A stretch of 35,528 nt of DNA. It comes from an uncultured Dysgonomonas sp. (GTDB lineage: Bacteria; Bacteroidota; Bacteroidia; Bacteroidales; Dysgonomonadaceae). Below are positions 1 to 6,955 of this stretch, piece after piece. Below the pieces are notes generated by a model. That model searched no databases. It saw nothing but the letters and a program-made list of their open reading frames with translations, and was not told the origin of the DNA. The position numbers were made by a program, and so were the translations under genes. Each line of letters starts with the position of its first letter. Position 1 is the first letter of the stretch. The stretch lies in the NCBI GenBank assembly GCA_937995835.1, contig CALKIV010000051.1:1-35528 (forward strand), given 5' to 3'.

Positions 1-30
1 TCATTAGTGTAAAACTAATGAGCTTTTTTT
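1..30 (+). terminator. Rho-independent terminator of an off-window upstream gene
   Basis: Perfect 8-bp stem TCATTAGT / ACTAATGA with loop GTAAA, followed by G, C and a run of seven or more T. Its position at the window edge implies a plus-strand transcript ending here from a gene lying to the left. Confidence 0.75.
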
Positions 31-335
31 GTGTTTGAATATAGGAATATAGAGAAAACACTTTGTGAAGATATAGGAAAGGTGCTCCTTCAAGTAATGA
101 AGAGGTACCTTCCTTTGTTAATATAGCTTGGGGTATTTGGATTGTGAGATGCAAATGCAGAGTTCTGAATTGAGAATACATTGATACATTTGAATAAATG
201 CAATTATTTGTTTGTTTTTTATGGATTCTAGCATAGAATATAGACGTCATATTTCTCACTTAAATGATTTAATTTTTGAAAATTGCATGGAGTAATACAC
301 TAAAGTAGTGTTCATCATTATTGAATTTGCATTGA

Positions 336-365
336 TTGCAAACTAATTGAAGGGTAGTAACTTTG
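336..365 (+). promoter_or_regulatory. Candidate promoter with no downstream gene
   Basis: TTG at 336-338, a 19-bp spacer and a perfect Bacteroidetes -7 box TAACTTTG at 358-365. The -33 part falls inside the palindrome TTTGCATTGATTGCAAA (326-342), which could act as an operator. No plus-strand gene follows before the convergent GH28 gene, so if active it would drive a noncoding RNA starting near 372. Confidence 0.4.
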
Positions 366-371
366 TAACAA

Positions 372-630
372 AAGCCTGAGCTAATGAACTTGACTTATCG
401 GGCTTGAATATAGAAGTAGATATTCGACCTGAGAGAGACTTTGTTGTTTTAAAATAGGCGAATTAGCAGATCTGTAAGTCCTAGTGAAAGTGAATAATTC
501 AGGAAGTGTTGAAACGAAGATATTTCGAAGTTTATTATAACAAATAAGAGAGGTGATGTTGGTATAAAGTGTAATTATCTTTATAATATTAGGTCTCATT
601 GCTTATACAGACAATGAGACCCAAATATTT
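372..630 (+). ncRNA. Candidate small noncoding RNA
   Basis: Inferred only from context: it begins just after the promoter-like box at 358-365 with a hairpin AAGCCTGA / TCGGGCTT (372-405) and ends at the 10-bp perfect inverted repeat 592-621 (GGTCTCATTG / CAATGAGACC). The inverted repeat is followed on the plus strand by CAAATATTT, so it is only a mediocre plus-strand terminator. No match to a known RNA family is recognised. The same repeat may simply end the GH28 transcript on the other strand. Confidence 0.25.
592..621. terminator. 10-bp perfect inverted repeat, likely end of the GH28 transcript
   Basis: GGTCTCATTG (592-601), 10-nt loop, CAATGAGACC (612-621). On the minus strand it lies about 36 bp past the GH28 stop codon and is followed by TAATATTATAA, an AT-rich but not pure-T tail. 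It probably stabilises or terminates the GH28 mRNA. Confidence 0.5.
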
Positions 631-657
631 AGAATATGATGCGTATTTGATCATAGA

Positions 658-2025
658 TCATTCGTTTTCTTTAGTTATTTGTTTCCCATTGACTATAATA
701 TTGTCAAGTTTTAGGTTCACTACATTTTTCATTTGTGTGGCTTTAGGAGCACTTTTAACTTCTATATTTCTAAGTGTAATATCATAAAGTTTAGCTTCAG
801 GAACACCATTTGCCATTATGGCAACACTATCAACACGATTGCATTTTACGTTTTCGATAGTGATATTTCTAAATTGTGTAGGATAATTTCCTCCACGATA
901 CCCATGATAATCTGTGCGAAAATTAATTACACCCCATAAACAGATGTCTGCTTCAATATTTCTCATATGTAAGTTTTCGAAAAAACCTCCACGATCGAGG
1001 TTCGATTTAAAGTAGACTCCATTTCTACAGCTATCGATTTTACAGTCTTCAATGAAAATATTTCTGACTCCTCCAGACATTTCGCTACCAATGGTAATCG
1101 CCCATCTGGCAAAGTGGCAATTCCTAATTATTACATTTTCAGTTGCTTGACCTATGCGCCATCCATCTTGATCCCGTCCTGATTTTATAGCCACACCATC
1201 ATCTCCGACATTGAATTTTACGTTCTCAATCAGTACATTTGTAGATGATTCAGGGTCGCAGCCGTCGTTGTTGTAGTTATTGCTATCAATGTATATACCT
1301 CTAACTGTAACATTATCGCAATAGACTGGATGTACGATCCAAAATGGTGCGTCATATATTTCTATATCTTCAACTAATACATTTTTACAACCGAAAAATT
1401 GTACCATTGATGGACGAAGATACCATCCCTCACCAAATACTCGTTGATATACTGGTATCGTGTCGTTTCCCATCTGACGCAGGCGATCCATACCGGCCTT
1501 TTCTTTCGGTTTCCATGTGTTAAACATAGCAGCTCCATTTCCGTCGATTACCCCTTTTCCTGTTAAAGCTACGTTAGTCGATTGATAGCTGTATATTAAA
1601 GGGCTATAGTTGTAACATTCAGTCCCCTCCCATTTAGTGAGAACCATAGGGAGGTAATCACTCGCCTCGGTTGAAAACTCTAATCTAGCACCTTCAGCTA
1701 AGTGGAGATTAACATGACTTTTGAGTATAATCGAGCCTTTTGATAGGTAGGATCCTTCAGGAATTAATACTTTTCCTCCCCCTTGTAGGTTGCACTCGTT
1801 AATAGCAGCCAAAATAGCTGGAAGACTGTTGAAGGTCGTATCTGATTTCGCTCCATAATCTAAGACGTTAAATACTTTGTCAGGAAATGTCGGAACTTTG
1901 ATGTTCTTCATTATTTCAGGTACCATTGCCCAACCATCTGAATAAACTTCAGTGCTTTTAGGTTGCGAGCAAGAAGCAAGTAGAATGTAACTTGAAACAA
2001 TAATAAATAGAAATGTTTTTTTCAT
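658..2025 (-). CDS. GH28-family polygalacturonase-like lipoprotein
   Basis: Predicted exported glycoside hydrolase of family 28 (right-handed beta-helix), acting on pectin-type galacturonans or related polymers. 455 residues. The N-terminus is a lipoprotein signal ending in L-A-S-C (Cys19). The fold start FNVLDYGAKSD is typical of this superfamily. GH28 landmarks are seen in order: NNDGCDPESS (the NTD-like motif), GDDGVAIKSGR (the paired Asp), TIGSEMSGG and YFKSN. GSEMSGG in place of the endo-polygalacturonase G-H-G is common in exo-acting bacterial members, so an exo mode is inferred. No SusC/SusD pair, sensor or other CAZyme lies in this window, so it is not visibly part of a polysaccharide utilisation locus. 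The next gene is divergent. Substrate specificity cannot be read from sequence alone. Confidence 0.85.
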   Translation of the reverse strand: MKKTFLFIIVSSYILLASCSQPKSTEVYSDGWAMVPEIMKNIKVPTFPDKVFNVLDYGAKSDTTFNSLPAILAAINECNLQGGGKVLIPEGSYLSKGSIILKSHVNLHLAEGARLEFSTEASDYLPMVLTKWEGTECYNYSPLIYSYQSTNVALTGKGVIDGNGAAMFNTWKPKEKAGMDRLRQMGNDTIPVYQRVFGEGWYLRPSMVQFFGCKNVLVEDIEIYDAPFWIVHPVYCDNVTVRGIYIDSNNYNNDGCDPESSTNVLIENVKFNVGDDGVAIKSGRDQDGWRIGQATENVIIRNCHFARWAITIGSEMSGGVRNIFIEDCKIDSCRNGVYFKSNLDRGGFFENLHMRNIEADICLWGVINFRTDYHGYRGGNYPTQFRNITIENVKCNRVDSVAIMANGVPEAKLYDITLRNIEVKSAPKATQMKNVVNLKLDNIIVNGKQITKENE

Positions 2026-2054
2026 ATTTCAATAAGGTTGGTTTTATATTATTA

Positions 2055-2062
2055 CAAATATA
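2055..2062 (-). promoter_or_regulatory. -7 box of the GH28 gene
   Basis: The plus strand reads CAAATATA, which is TATATTTG on the minus strand, a perfect Bacteroidetes TAnnTTTG -7 element 29 bp upstream of the GH28 start codon. No clear -33 TTTG is seen. Confidence 0.5.
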
Positions 2063-2218
2063 GTCATATAGTTAAGAGTTGCGATCTTTTAAAATGTTCT
2101 TTTAGGGGTAAATCAATCTTTAATAGTAATAAAGAGAAAGAAAACAATAACAAACGAAGGCTCTTTGTATCATTATCGCAATATGAAAAATGATGGTTAA
2201 TTACTATAAGAATTTAGC

Positions 2219-2226
2219 TATCTTTG
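2219..2226 (+). promoter_or_regulatory. -7 box of the family-2 glycosyltransferase gene
   Basis: TATCTTTG, 20 bp before the start codon at 2247, matching the Bacteroidetes -7 consensus. The -33 element is not evident. Confidence 0.5.
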
Positions 2227-2246
2227 CATAACTAAAAAAGAACCGT

Positions 2247-3005
2247 ATGGCAAAAATTTCGATAATAACACCAACTTATAATTCAGAAAAAACCTTAGAT
2301 CGGACTATTGAGGCACTCTTGAATCAGACTTTTACAGACTTTGAGTATATCGTTATTGATGGAGCTTCTAAGGATGGTACAGTGGCTAGGATCAAAAGTT
2401 TTATTCCAGCTTTTGAGCAGAAAGGCGTCACTGTTACTATTATTAGTGAGCCGGATAAAGGTGTTTACGATGCTATGAATAAAGGTATTGCTTTAGCAAA
2501 AGGGCAATTGGTTGGAATAACAAACTCGGATGATTGGTACGAAAATGATTCCTTGGAAATAATGTGGAAGCAATACTTGAATGCAGGTGACGAAGCTTCT
2601 AATTGCATGTTTTATGGAATTGAGCGTCAATGGAAAGATGATAAGGTATATATGGTTTATAGGCGTGGTGCTGATTATTTAGGAGAAGGAACGTTGCCTC
2701 ATGCTACATTTTTCGTAGCCAAGGAGGTGTATAACAAGTATGGAGCATTTGATTTGTCTATCAAAGTGTTGGCAGATTATGATTTTTATTGTCGCTGCGT
2801 CAGCGATGGTGCTAAATTATATGGAGTTGATTCTGTCATCTCCAATTTTAGGCTTGGAGGTATATCTTCTTCATTTTTTGCTTATTATGAAGATTTTCAT
2901 CAGTTGCAAAAAAAATATAACTTCATTACACCGAAAAGATATAAAGAGATAATGTTTGTTTTGAAGTTGAAAAAGTTTTTGAACAAATTTATTCGTCGTT
3001 GGTAG
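2247..3005 (+). CDS. Family-2 glycosyltransferase
   Basis: Predicted inverting GT-A sugar transferase working at the inner membrane or in the cytoplasm on a glycan precursor. 252 residues. It opens with ISIITPTYNSEKTL, the standard GT2 nucleotide-sugar motif; VIDGASKDGT, SEPDKGVYDAMNKGI and the metal-binding NSDDW (Asp95, Asp96) follow. LADYDFYCR near residue 180 corresponds to the acceptor-side region, and the C-terminus is basic (KKFLNKFIRRW). It resembles GT2 enzymes of colanic-acid and O-antigen clusters such as the WcaE/WcaA type. It stands alone, with its own -7 box, between a divergent GH28 gene and gyrB, so its pathway is not revealed by the context. Family assignment is firm; donor and acceptor are unknown. 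Confidence 0.88.
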   Translation: MAKISIITPTYNSEKTLDRTIEALLNQTFTDFEYIVIDGASKDGTVARIKSFIPAFEQKGVTVTIISEPDKGVYDAMNKGIALAKGQLVGITNSDDWYENDSLEIMWKQYLNAGDEASNCMFYGIERQWKDDKVYMVYRRGADYLGEGTLPHATFFVAKEVYNKYGAFDLSIKVLADYDFYCRCVSDGAKLYGVDSVISNFRLGGISSSFFAYYEDFHQLQKKYNFITPKRYKEIMFVLKLKKFLNKFIRRW

Positions 3006-3165
3006 TTGAAGTCTTGAATGCTAGAGAATAGATGGATAATGTTTATTTATATTACTTATTCTTTGCCTCGAAAAAGATTCATATTCCAGAATGAAACAGT
3101 TCTAAAGGCATATAAATATTTTCAAAACAGAAGAATATTTATCTAAATATAGCATTGAAAAATAA

Positions 3166-3191
3166 GGGGCTAAGGATGGTACTTTAGCCTT
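3166..3191 (+). terminator. Possible terminator hairpin after the glycosyltransferase gene
   Basis: GGCTAA (3168-3173) pairs with TTAGCC (3184-3189), extended by two G.T pairs. The downstream tail TCTAAATATA is not a T run, so termination is uncertain. It lies between the glycosyltransferase and the gyrB promoter. Confidence 0.3.
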
Positions 3192-3222
3192 CTAAATATA
3201 TGGAAAAAAGATAAATTTTTCG

Positions 3223-3230
3223 TATCTTTG
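3223..3230 (+). promoter_or_regulatory. -7 box of gyrB
   Basis: TATCTTTG, a perfect Bacteroidetes -7 element, 65 bp before the gyrB start codon at 3296, giving an expected leader of about 55-60 nt. Confidence 0.55.
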
Positions 3231-3295
3231 CTAGGATGTTTTAAAAGGAATAACATACAACTTTCTATTATCAGAAGTAGGATAAAAATATAATA

Positions 3296-5251
3296 ATGAC
3301 AGAAGAACAAAAAAAACAACAGGGTGACTATTCAGCCGATAATATTCAGGTGCTGGAGGGTCTTGAGGCCGTTAGAAAACGTCCTGCGATGTATATCGGG
3401 GATATTAGTGAAAAAGGTTTACATCACCTTGTGTATGAGGTAGTCGATAACTCGATTGATGAGGCGCTTGCCGGTTTTTGTGATACAATCGATGTTGTTA
3501 TAAATGAAGACAACTCAATCTTAGTAAGAGATAATGGTCGTGGTATTCCGGTTGGAATCATGGCTAAAGAAAAGAAATCAGCACTAGAGGTTGTTATGAC
3601 AGTCTTGCATGCTGGAGGTAAATTTGACAAGGGTACATATAAAGTATCAGGGGGGCTTCATGGGGTTGGAGTTTCTTGTGTGAATGCATTGTCAATAGAT
3701 TTCAGAGCAGAAGTGCATCGTGAAGGAAAAATATTTGAACAAAATTATTCAAAAGGAAAACCTTTACATGATGTAAGAGAGATTGGTGAAGCATCTGATA
3801 CTGGTACTACTATCTCTTTTAAGCCAGATGACACAATATTTACAGTATTAGAATATAAATACGAAACTTTAGCTTCGCGTTTGCGTGAGTTGGCGTATTT
3901 GAATGCTGGGATCAAATTGACCTTGACAGATAAGCGTCAGTTGGATGCAGAAGGTAACTACAAACGAAAAGAATTTTTCTCTGAAAAAGGATTAGAGGAG
4001 TTTGTTACTTACATAGATGCTAATAAAGAGCCTTTGATTGAAGATGTTATACATATTGTAACAGAAAAACAAGGTGTGCCTGTTGAAATTGCAATGACCT
4101 ATAATACAACGTATAATGAAAATGTTCATTCATACGTTAATAACATTAATACAATAGAAGGAGGAACTCACCTAACAGGTTTCCGCAGAGGATTGTCGCG
4201 TACATTGAAAAAATATGCTGATGACTCTAAGATGCTTGAAAAAGTGAAGGTTGAAGTAAGTGGTGATGACTTTAGAGAGGGTTTGACTGCAGTTATTTCG
4301 ATAAAAGTGGCAGAACCTCAGTTTGAAGGACAAACAAAGACTAAGTTAGGTAATAATGAGGTTATCGGAGCAGTTGATCAAGCTGTAGGTGAGGCGCTAG
4401 GATATTATCTAGAAGAACACCCTAAAGAAGCAAAAATAATTGTAGAGAAGGTTATCTTGGCAGCTACTGCTCGTGCAGCGGCTCGTAAGGCTAGAGAAAT
4501 GGTGCAAAGAAAATCACCATTGACAGGTGGAGGCCTTCCTGGAAAATTGGCAGACTGTGCAAGTAAAGATCCGTCGTTATGTGAAATATTTCTTGTCGAG
4601 GGAGACTCGGCAGGAGGTACAGCCAAGCAAGGACGTGATCGTATGTATCAAGCGATTCTACCATTGAGAGGTAAGATCTTGAATGTAGAGAAAGCAATGC
4701 CTCACAAAGTGCTAGAAAGCGAAGAGATAAAGAATATCTATACTGCCTTGGGGGTAACGATTGGTACAGAAGAGGATTCTAAAGAGTTAAATCTAAATAG
4801 GCTAAGATATAATAAGATTGTAATCATGACCGATGCCGATGTGGATGGGAGCCACATTGATACATTGATTTTGACATTCTTTTTCCGTCACATGAAAGCC
4901 TTGATAGAGAAAGGATATATCTATATTGCAACTCCACCACTTTATCTATGCAGAAAAGGTAAAGTAGAAGAGTATTGCTGGAACGAACGTCAGCGTCAAG
5001 CTTTTATTGATAAGTATGGAAATGGAGAAGAATCGCAAATCAATACTCAGCGTTATAAAGGTCTTGGAGAGATGAATGCTGAACAGCTTTGGGAAACAAC
5101 GCTTAATCCGGAACATAGAACATTGCGTCAGATTACGATAAATAATGCAGCTGAAGCAGACCATGTTTTCTCTATGTTGATGGGAGAAGAAGTTGCTCCT
5201 AGACGTGAATTTATAGAAGAAAATGCCACTTATGCAAATGTAGATGCCTAA
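3296..5251 (+). CDS. gyrB: DNA gyrase subunit B
   Basis: ATPase subunit of DNA gyrase, which introduces negative supercoils together with GyrA. 651 residues, the usual length for forms lacking the long C-terminal insert of Escherichia coli GyrB. The GHKL ATP site is seen as EVVDNSIDEA (48-57), DNGRGIP (79-85) and the lid GGLHGVGVSCVNALS (119-133). The QTKTKLG loop lies at 346-352, the TOPRIM Glu in EGDSAGG (435-441), the metal Asp pair in DADVDGSH (513-520), and the C-terminal QRYKGLGEMN is present. The residue equivalent to E. coli Lys447 is Arg (PLRGK). The paralogue ParE is less likely given overall motif wording. The gene is monocistronic by appearance, with its own promoter and a terminator right after the stop. 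Confidence 0.97.
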   Translation: MTEEQKKQQGDYSADNIQVLEGLEAVRKRPAMYIGDISEKGLHHLVYEVVDNSIDEALAGFCDTIDVVINEDNSILVRDNGRGIPVGIMAKEKKSALEVVMTVLHAGGKFDKGTYKVSGGLHGVGVSCVNALSIDFRAEVHREGKIFEQNYSKGKPLHDVREIGEASDTGTTISFKPDDTIFTVLEYKYETLASRLRELAYLNAGIKLTLTDKRQLDAEGNYKRKEFFSEKGLEEFVTYIDANKEPLIEDVIHIVTEKQGVPVEIAMTYNTTYNENVHSYVNNINTIEGGTHLTGFRRGLSRTLKKYADDSKMLEKVKVEVSGDDFREGLTAVISIKVAEPQFEGQTKTKLGNNEVIGAVDQAVGEALGYYLEEHPKEAKIIVEKVILAATARAAARKAREMVQRKSPLTGGGLPGKLADCASKDPSLCEIFLVEGDSAGGTAKQGRDRMYQAILPLRGKILNVEKAMPHKVLESEEIKNIYTALGVTIGTEEDSKELNLNRLRYNKIVIMTDADVDGSHIDTLILTFFFRHMKALIEKGYIYIATPPLYLCRKGKVEEYCWNERQRQAFIDKYGNGEESQINTQRYKGLGEMNAEQLWETTLNPEHRTLRQITINNAAEADHVFSMLMGEEVAPRREFIEENATYANVDA

Positions 5252-5272
5252 GTAGCTAAGATAAAAAATAAG

Positions 5273-5309
5273 AAGAGTTGTAGGATTTCTGATTCTATGA
5301 CTCTTTTTT
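5273..5309 (+). terminator. Rho-independent terminator of gyrB
   Basis: AAGAGTTGTAG pairs with CTATGACTCTT (two G.T wobbles), loop of about 11 nt, followed by TTTTTT. It begins 21 bp after the gyrB stop. It also argues against an upstream start for the next gene at 5297, which would lie inside this hairpin. Confidence 0.75.
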
Positions 5310-5322
5310 GTTTAATGATTAT

Positions 5323-5330
5323 TATATTTG
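5323..5330 (+). promoter_or_regulatory. -7 box of the M28/glutaminyl cyclase-sufE unit
   Basis: TATATTTG, a perfect -7 element, 18 bp before the chosen ATG at 5348 and just downstream of the gyrB terminator. Confidence 0.5.
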
Positions 5331-5347
5331 GAGATAAAAATAAAAAA

Positions 5348-6343
5348 ATGAAATTAACTGGATTTTGTATTGCTTTGGGATTGCTGGTTATGGGGTGTTC
5401 GAACACAACTGTGAAAACAAACGAAGCATCTACAACAAAAGGATATCAAAAGTTATCGCCAGACTTTGATGCTGATAGTGCTTATCAGTATGTTGATCAG
5501 CAAGTCGCTTTTGGACCTCGTGTGCCAAACACAAAGGAGCATGTAGCATGTGGAGACTACTTAGTGGGAACACTAAAGAGCTTTGGTGCTAAGGTACAAG
5601 AGCAAAAGATGGTTGTTACAGCCTTTGATGGAACAAAGTTGAATGCACGTAACATAATAGGCGTTTATGGTGAGGATAAATCGAAGCGAGTATTGTTGTT
5701 TGCACATTGGGATAGTCGCCCTTTTGCAGATGCTGATCCTGATAAATCGAGAAGGAATGAGCCTATCTTAGGTGCCAATGATGGAGCTAGTGGGGTAGGA
5801 GTGTTGTTAGAGGTTGCGCGTCAACTCAGCAAGCAAGAACCTGAAATAGGAGTAGATATCATATTTTTTGATGCAGAAGATTATGGAGATCCTGTCTTTG
5901 CAAAGAATGTGCCTAGTGGAGAATGGTGGTGTTTAGGTTCACAGTATTGGGCAAAGAATCCACATGTAAAAGACTATAAAGCTAATTATGGTATTCTTCT
6001 TGATATGGTTGGAGCAAAAGATGCTACTTTCTTTAGAGAGTATTATTCTAAGCATTATGGTGAAAATGTACTCGAAAAGGTTTGGTCTACAGCCCGCCAA
6101 TTAGGATACTCTAAGTATTTCATCGGCAAAGATGGAGGCGGTGTCACTGACGACCATCTTTATGTAAACAGAGGAAGAAATATTCCGAGTATAGATATTA
6201 TTCATTTAGATGAAAATCGTGATTTTACTTTCGGGGAGTTTTGGCATACACATAAGGATGATATGTCTGTAATTGATAAAGAAACATTGAAAGCAGTGGG
6301 TCAGACTGTTTTAGAAGTTATATATAAAGAAAAAGGAAATTAA
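5348..6343 (+). CDS. M28-fold lipoprotein, probable glutaminyl-peptide cyclotransferase
   Basis: Likely converts N-terminal Gln of exported proteins to pyroglutamate in the periplasm. 331 residues from ATG 5348, chosen because it gives a clean lipoprotein signal (MKLTGF..., V-M-G-C17) and because the longer frame from 5297 starts within the gyrB terminator. M28 zinc-site elements are GANDGASG (Asp145), FFDAEDYG (Glu177-Asp178) and IDIIHLD (His286). Features that fit animal-type glutaminyl cyclases rather than aminopeptidases are the Glu-Asp pair, LLDMVGAKDA (Asp219, matching the cyclase active-site Asp) and the late FWHTHKDDM element (Trp299-His300). Known Porphyromonas and Bacteroides cyclases share this wording. 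sufE follows after 5 bp, so the two are probably co-transcribed. A plain zinc exopeptidase is the alternative. Confidence 0.72.
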   Translation: MKLTGFCIALGLLVMGCSNTTVKTNEASTTKGYQKLSPDFDADSAYQYVDQQVAFGPRVPNTKEHVACGDYLVGTLKSFGAKVQEQKMVVTAFDGTKLNARNIIGVYGEDKSKRVLLFAHWDSRPFADADPDKSRRNEPILGANDGASGVGVLLEVARQLSKQEPEIGVDIIFFDAEDYGDPVFAKNVPSGEWWCLGSQYWAKNPHVKDYKANYGILLDMVGAKDATFFREYYSKHYGENVLEKVWSTARQLGYSKYFIGKDGGGVTDDHLYVNRGRNIPSIDIIHLDENRDFTFGEFWHTHKDDMSVIDKETLKAVGQTVLEVIYKEKGN

Positions 6344-6348
6344 GTACG

Positions 6349-6771
6349 ATGACAATGAACGAAATACAAGATGAGATAATTGATGAATTTTCTCTCTTTG
6401 ATGATTGGATGGATAGATATGCTCTGCTTATAGAGTTGGGCAATTCTTTAGGGGAATTAGACCCACAGTATAAGGTTGAGAATAATCTGATAGTAGGATG
6501 CCAGAGTAGAGTTTGGTTGCATGCAGAGTTTAATGATGGTGTGATCACCTTTAAGGCTGAAAGCGATGCTGTTATTGTAAAAGGAATAATTGCATTATTG
6601 TTAAAAGTGTTATCAGGTAGAACGCCGGATGAAATTCTGGATACTGATCTTTATTTTGTAGATAAGATTGGACTGAAAGAACATCTTTCGCCAACGCGAT
6701 CGAATGGTTTGTTGTCTATGATCAAACAAATTCGTTTTTATGCTATGGCATTTAAAGCTAAAGGTATGTAA
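6349..6771 (+). CDS. sufE: SufE family cysteine desulfuration protein
   Basis: Accepts persulfide sulfur from the cysteine desulfurase SufS and passes it to the SufBCD scaffold for Fe-S cluster assembly in the cytoplasm. 140 residues, normal for the family. The sulfur-accepting Cys51 lies in NLIVGCQSRVW, the SufE/YgdK signature, preceded by QYKVENN. A C-terminal region IGLKEHLSPTRSNGLLSMIKQIR is also typical. It starts 5 bp after the glutaminyl cyclase-like gene and ends before a terminator. No suf or isc partners are in the window. Confidence 0.92.
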   Translation: MTMNEIQDEIIDEFSLFDDWMDRYALLIELGNSLGELDPQYKVENNLIVGCQSRVWLHAEFNDGVITFKAESDAVIVKGIIALLLKVLSGRTPDEILDTDLYFVDKIGLKEHLSPTRSNGLLSMIKQIRFYAMAFKAKGM

Positions 6772-6792
6772 AGTTTTTTATTCTGAAATATC

Positions 6793-6828
6793 AAAAAGTG
6801 GTCTTATGTAAAGATCACTTTTTTTTAA
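6793..6828 (+). terminator. Rho-independent terminator after sufE
   Basis: AAAAAGTGGTCTT pairs with AAGATCACTTTTT through a 4-nt loop (ATGT) with a single G.T wobble, followed by a T run. It begins 21 bp after the sufE stop. Confidence 0.85.
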
Positions 6829-6916
6829 AACCTTGCACTTAAAATAATCTTACAAGAAGCTTTATTCTGATAAAGTAAAATAAAGATCAATAATCAGTAA
6901 ACAAAGTTATTTTTTA

Positions 6917-6924
6917 TATGTTTG
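6917..6924 (+). promoter_or_regulatory. -7 box of the first L,D-transpeptidase gene
   Basis: TATGTTTG, fitting TAnnTTTG, 31 bp before the start codon at 6956. No obvious -33 TTTG. Confidence 0.45.
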
Positions 6925-6955
6925 TATAAGTAGAAACGCGAATGACATTTACAAT

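Larger units (their letters stand above)
31..657. other. Gene-free interval with many inverted repeats
   Basis: No convincing coding sequence is present on either strand; the short open frames of 62-72 codons look like noise. Visible structures are an imperfect hairpin at 75-116, small perfect inverted repeats at 225-239 (ATTCTA/TAGAAT), 298-310 (CACTA/TAGTG) and 326-342 (TTTGCA/TGCAAA), a promoter-like TTG-N19-TAACTTTG at 336-365, a stem at 372-405 and a 10-bp perfect stem at 592-621. I see no tRNA, tmRNA or RNase P signature. Confidence 0.6.

Noticed and set aside
430..445. CTGAGAGA resembling the THI box of a TPP riboswitch
   Set aside because: The other conserved TPP riboswitch parts (ACCCTTTGAACCTGATC-like) are missing and no thiamine gene follows; thiN itself also lacks a riboswitch upstream.
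381..787. Short open frames of 62-72 codons on both strands left of and over the GH28 3' end
   Set aside because: Low-complexity composition, no motif and no promoter or ribosome site; one overlaps the GH28 coding end antisense. Treated as noise.
5297..5347. Upstream extension of the M28/glutaminyl cyclase-like gene
   Set aside because: It would start inside the gyrB terminator hairpin, before the gene's own -7 box, and would spoil the lipoprotein signal that begins at 5348.
6860..6875. Inverted repeat CTTTAT/ATAAAG before the first L,D-transpeptidase gene
   Set aside because: Six AT-rich pairs only, not placed on a promoter element; too weak to call.
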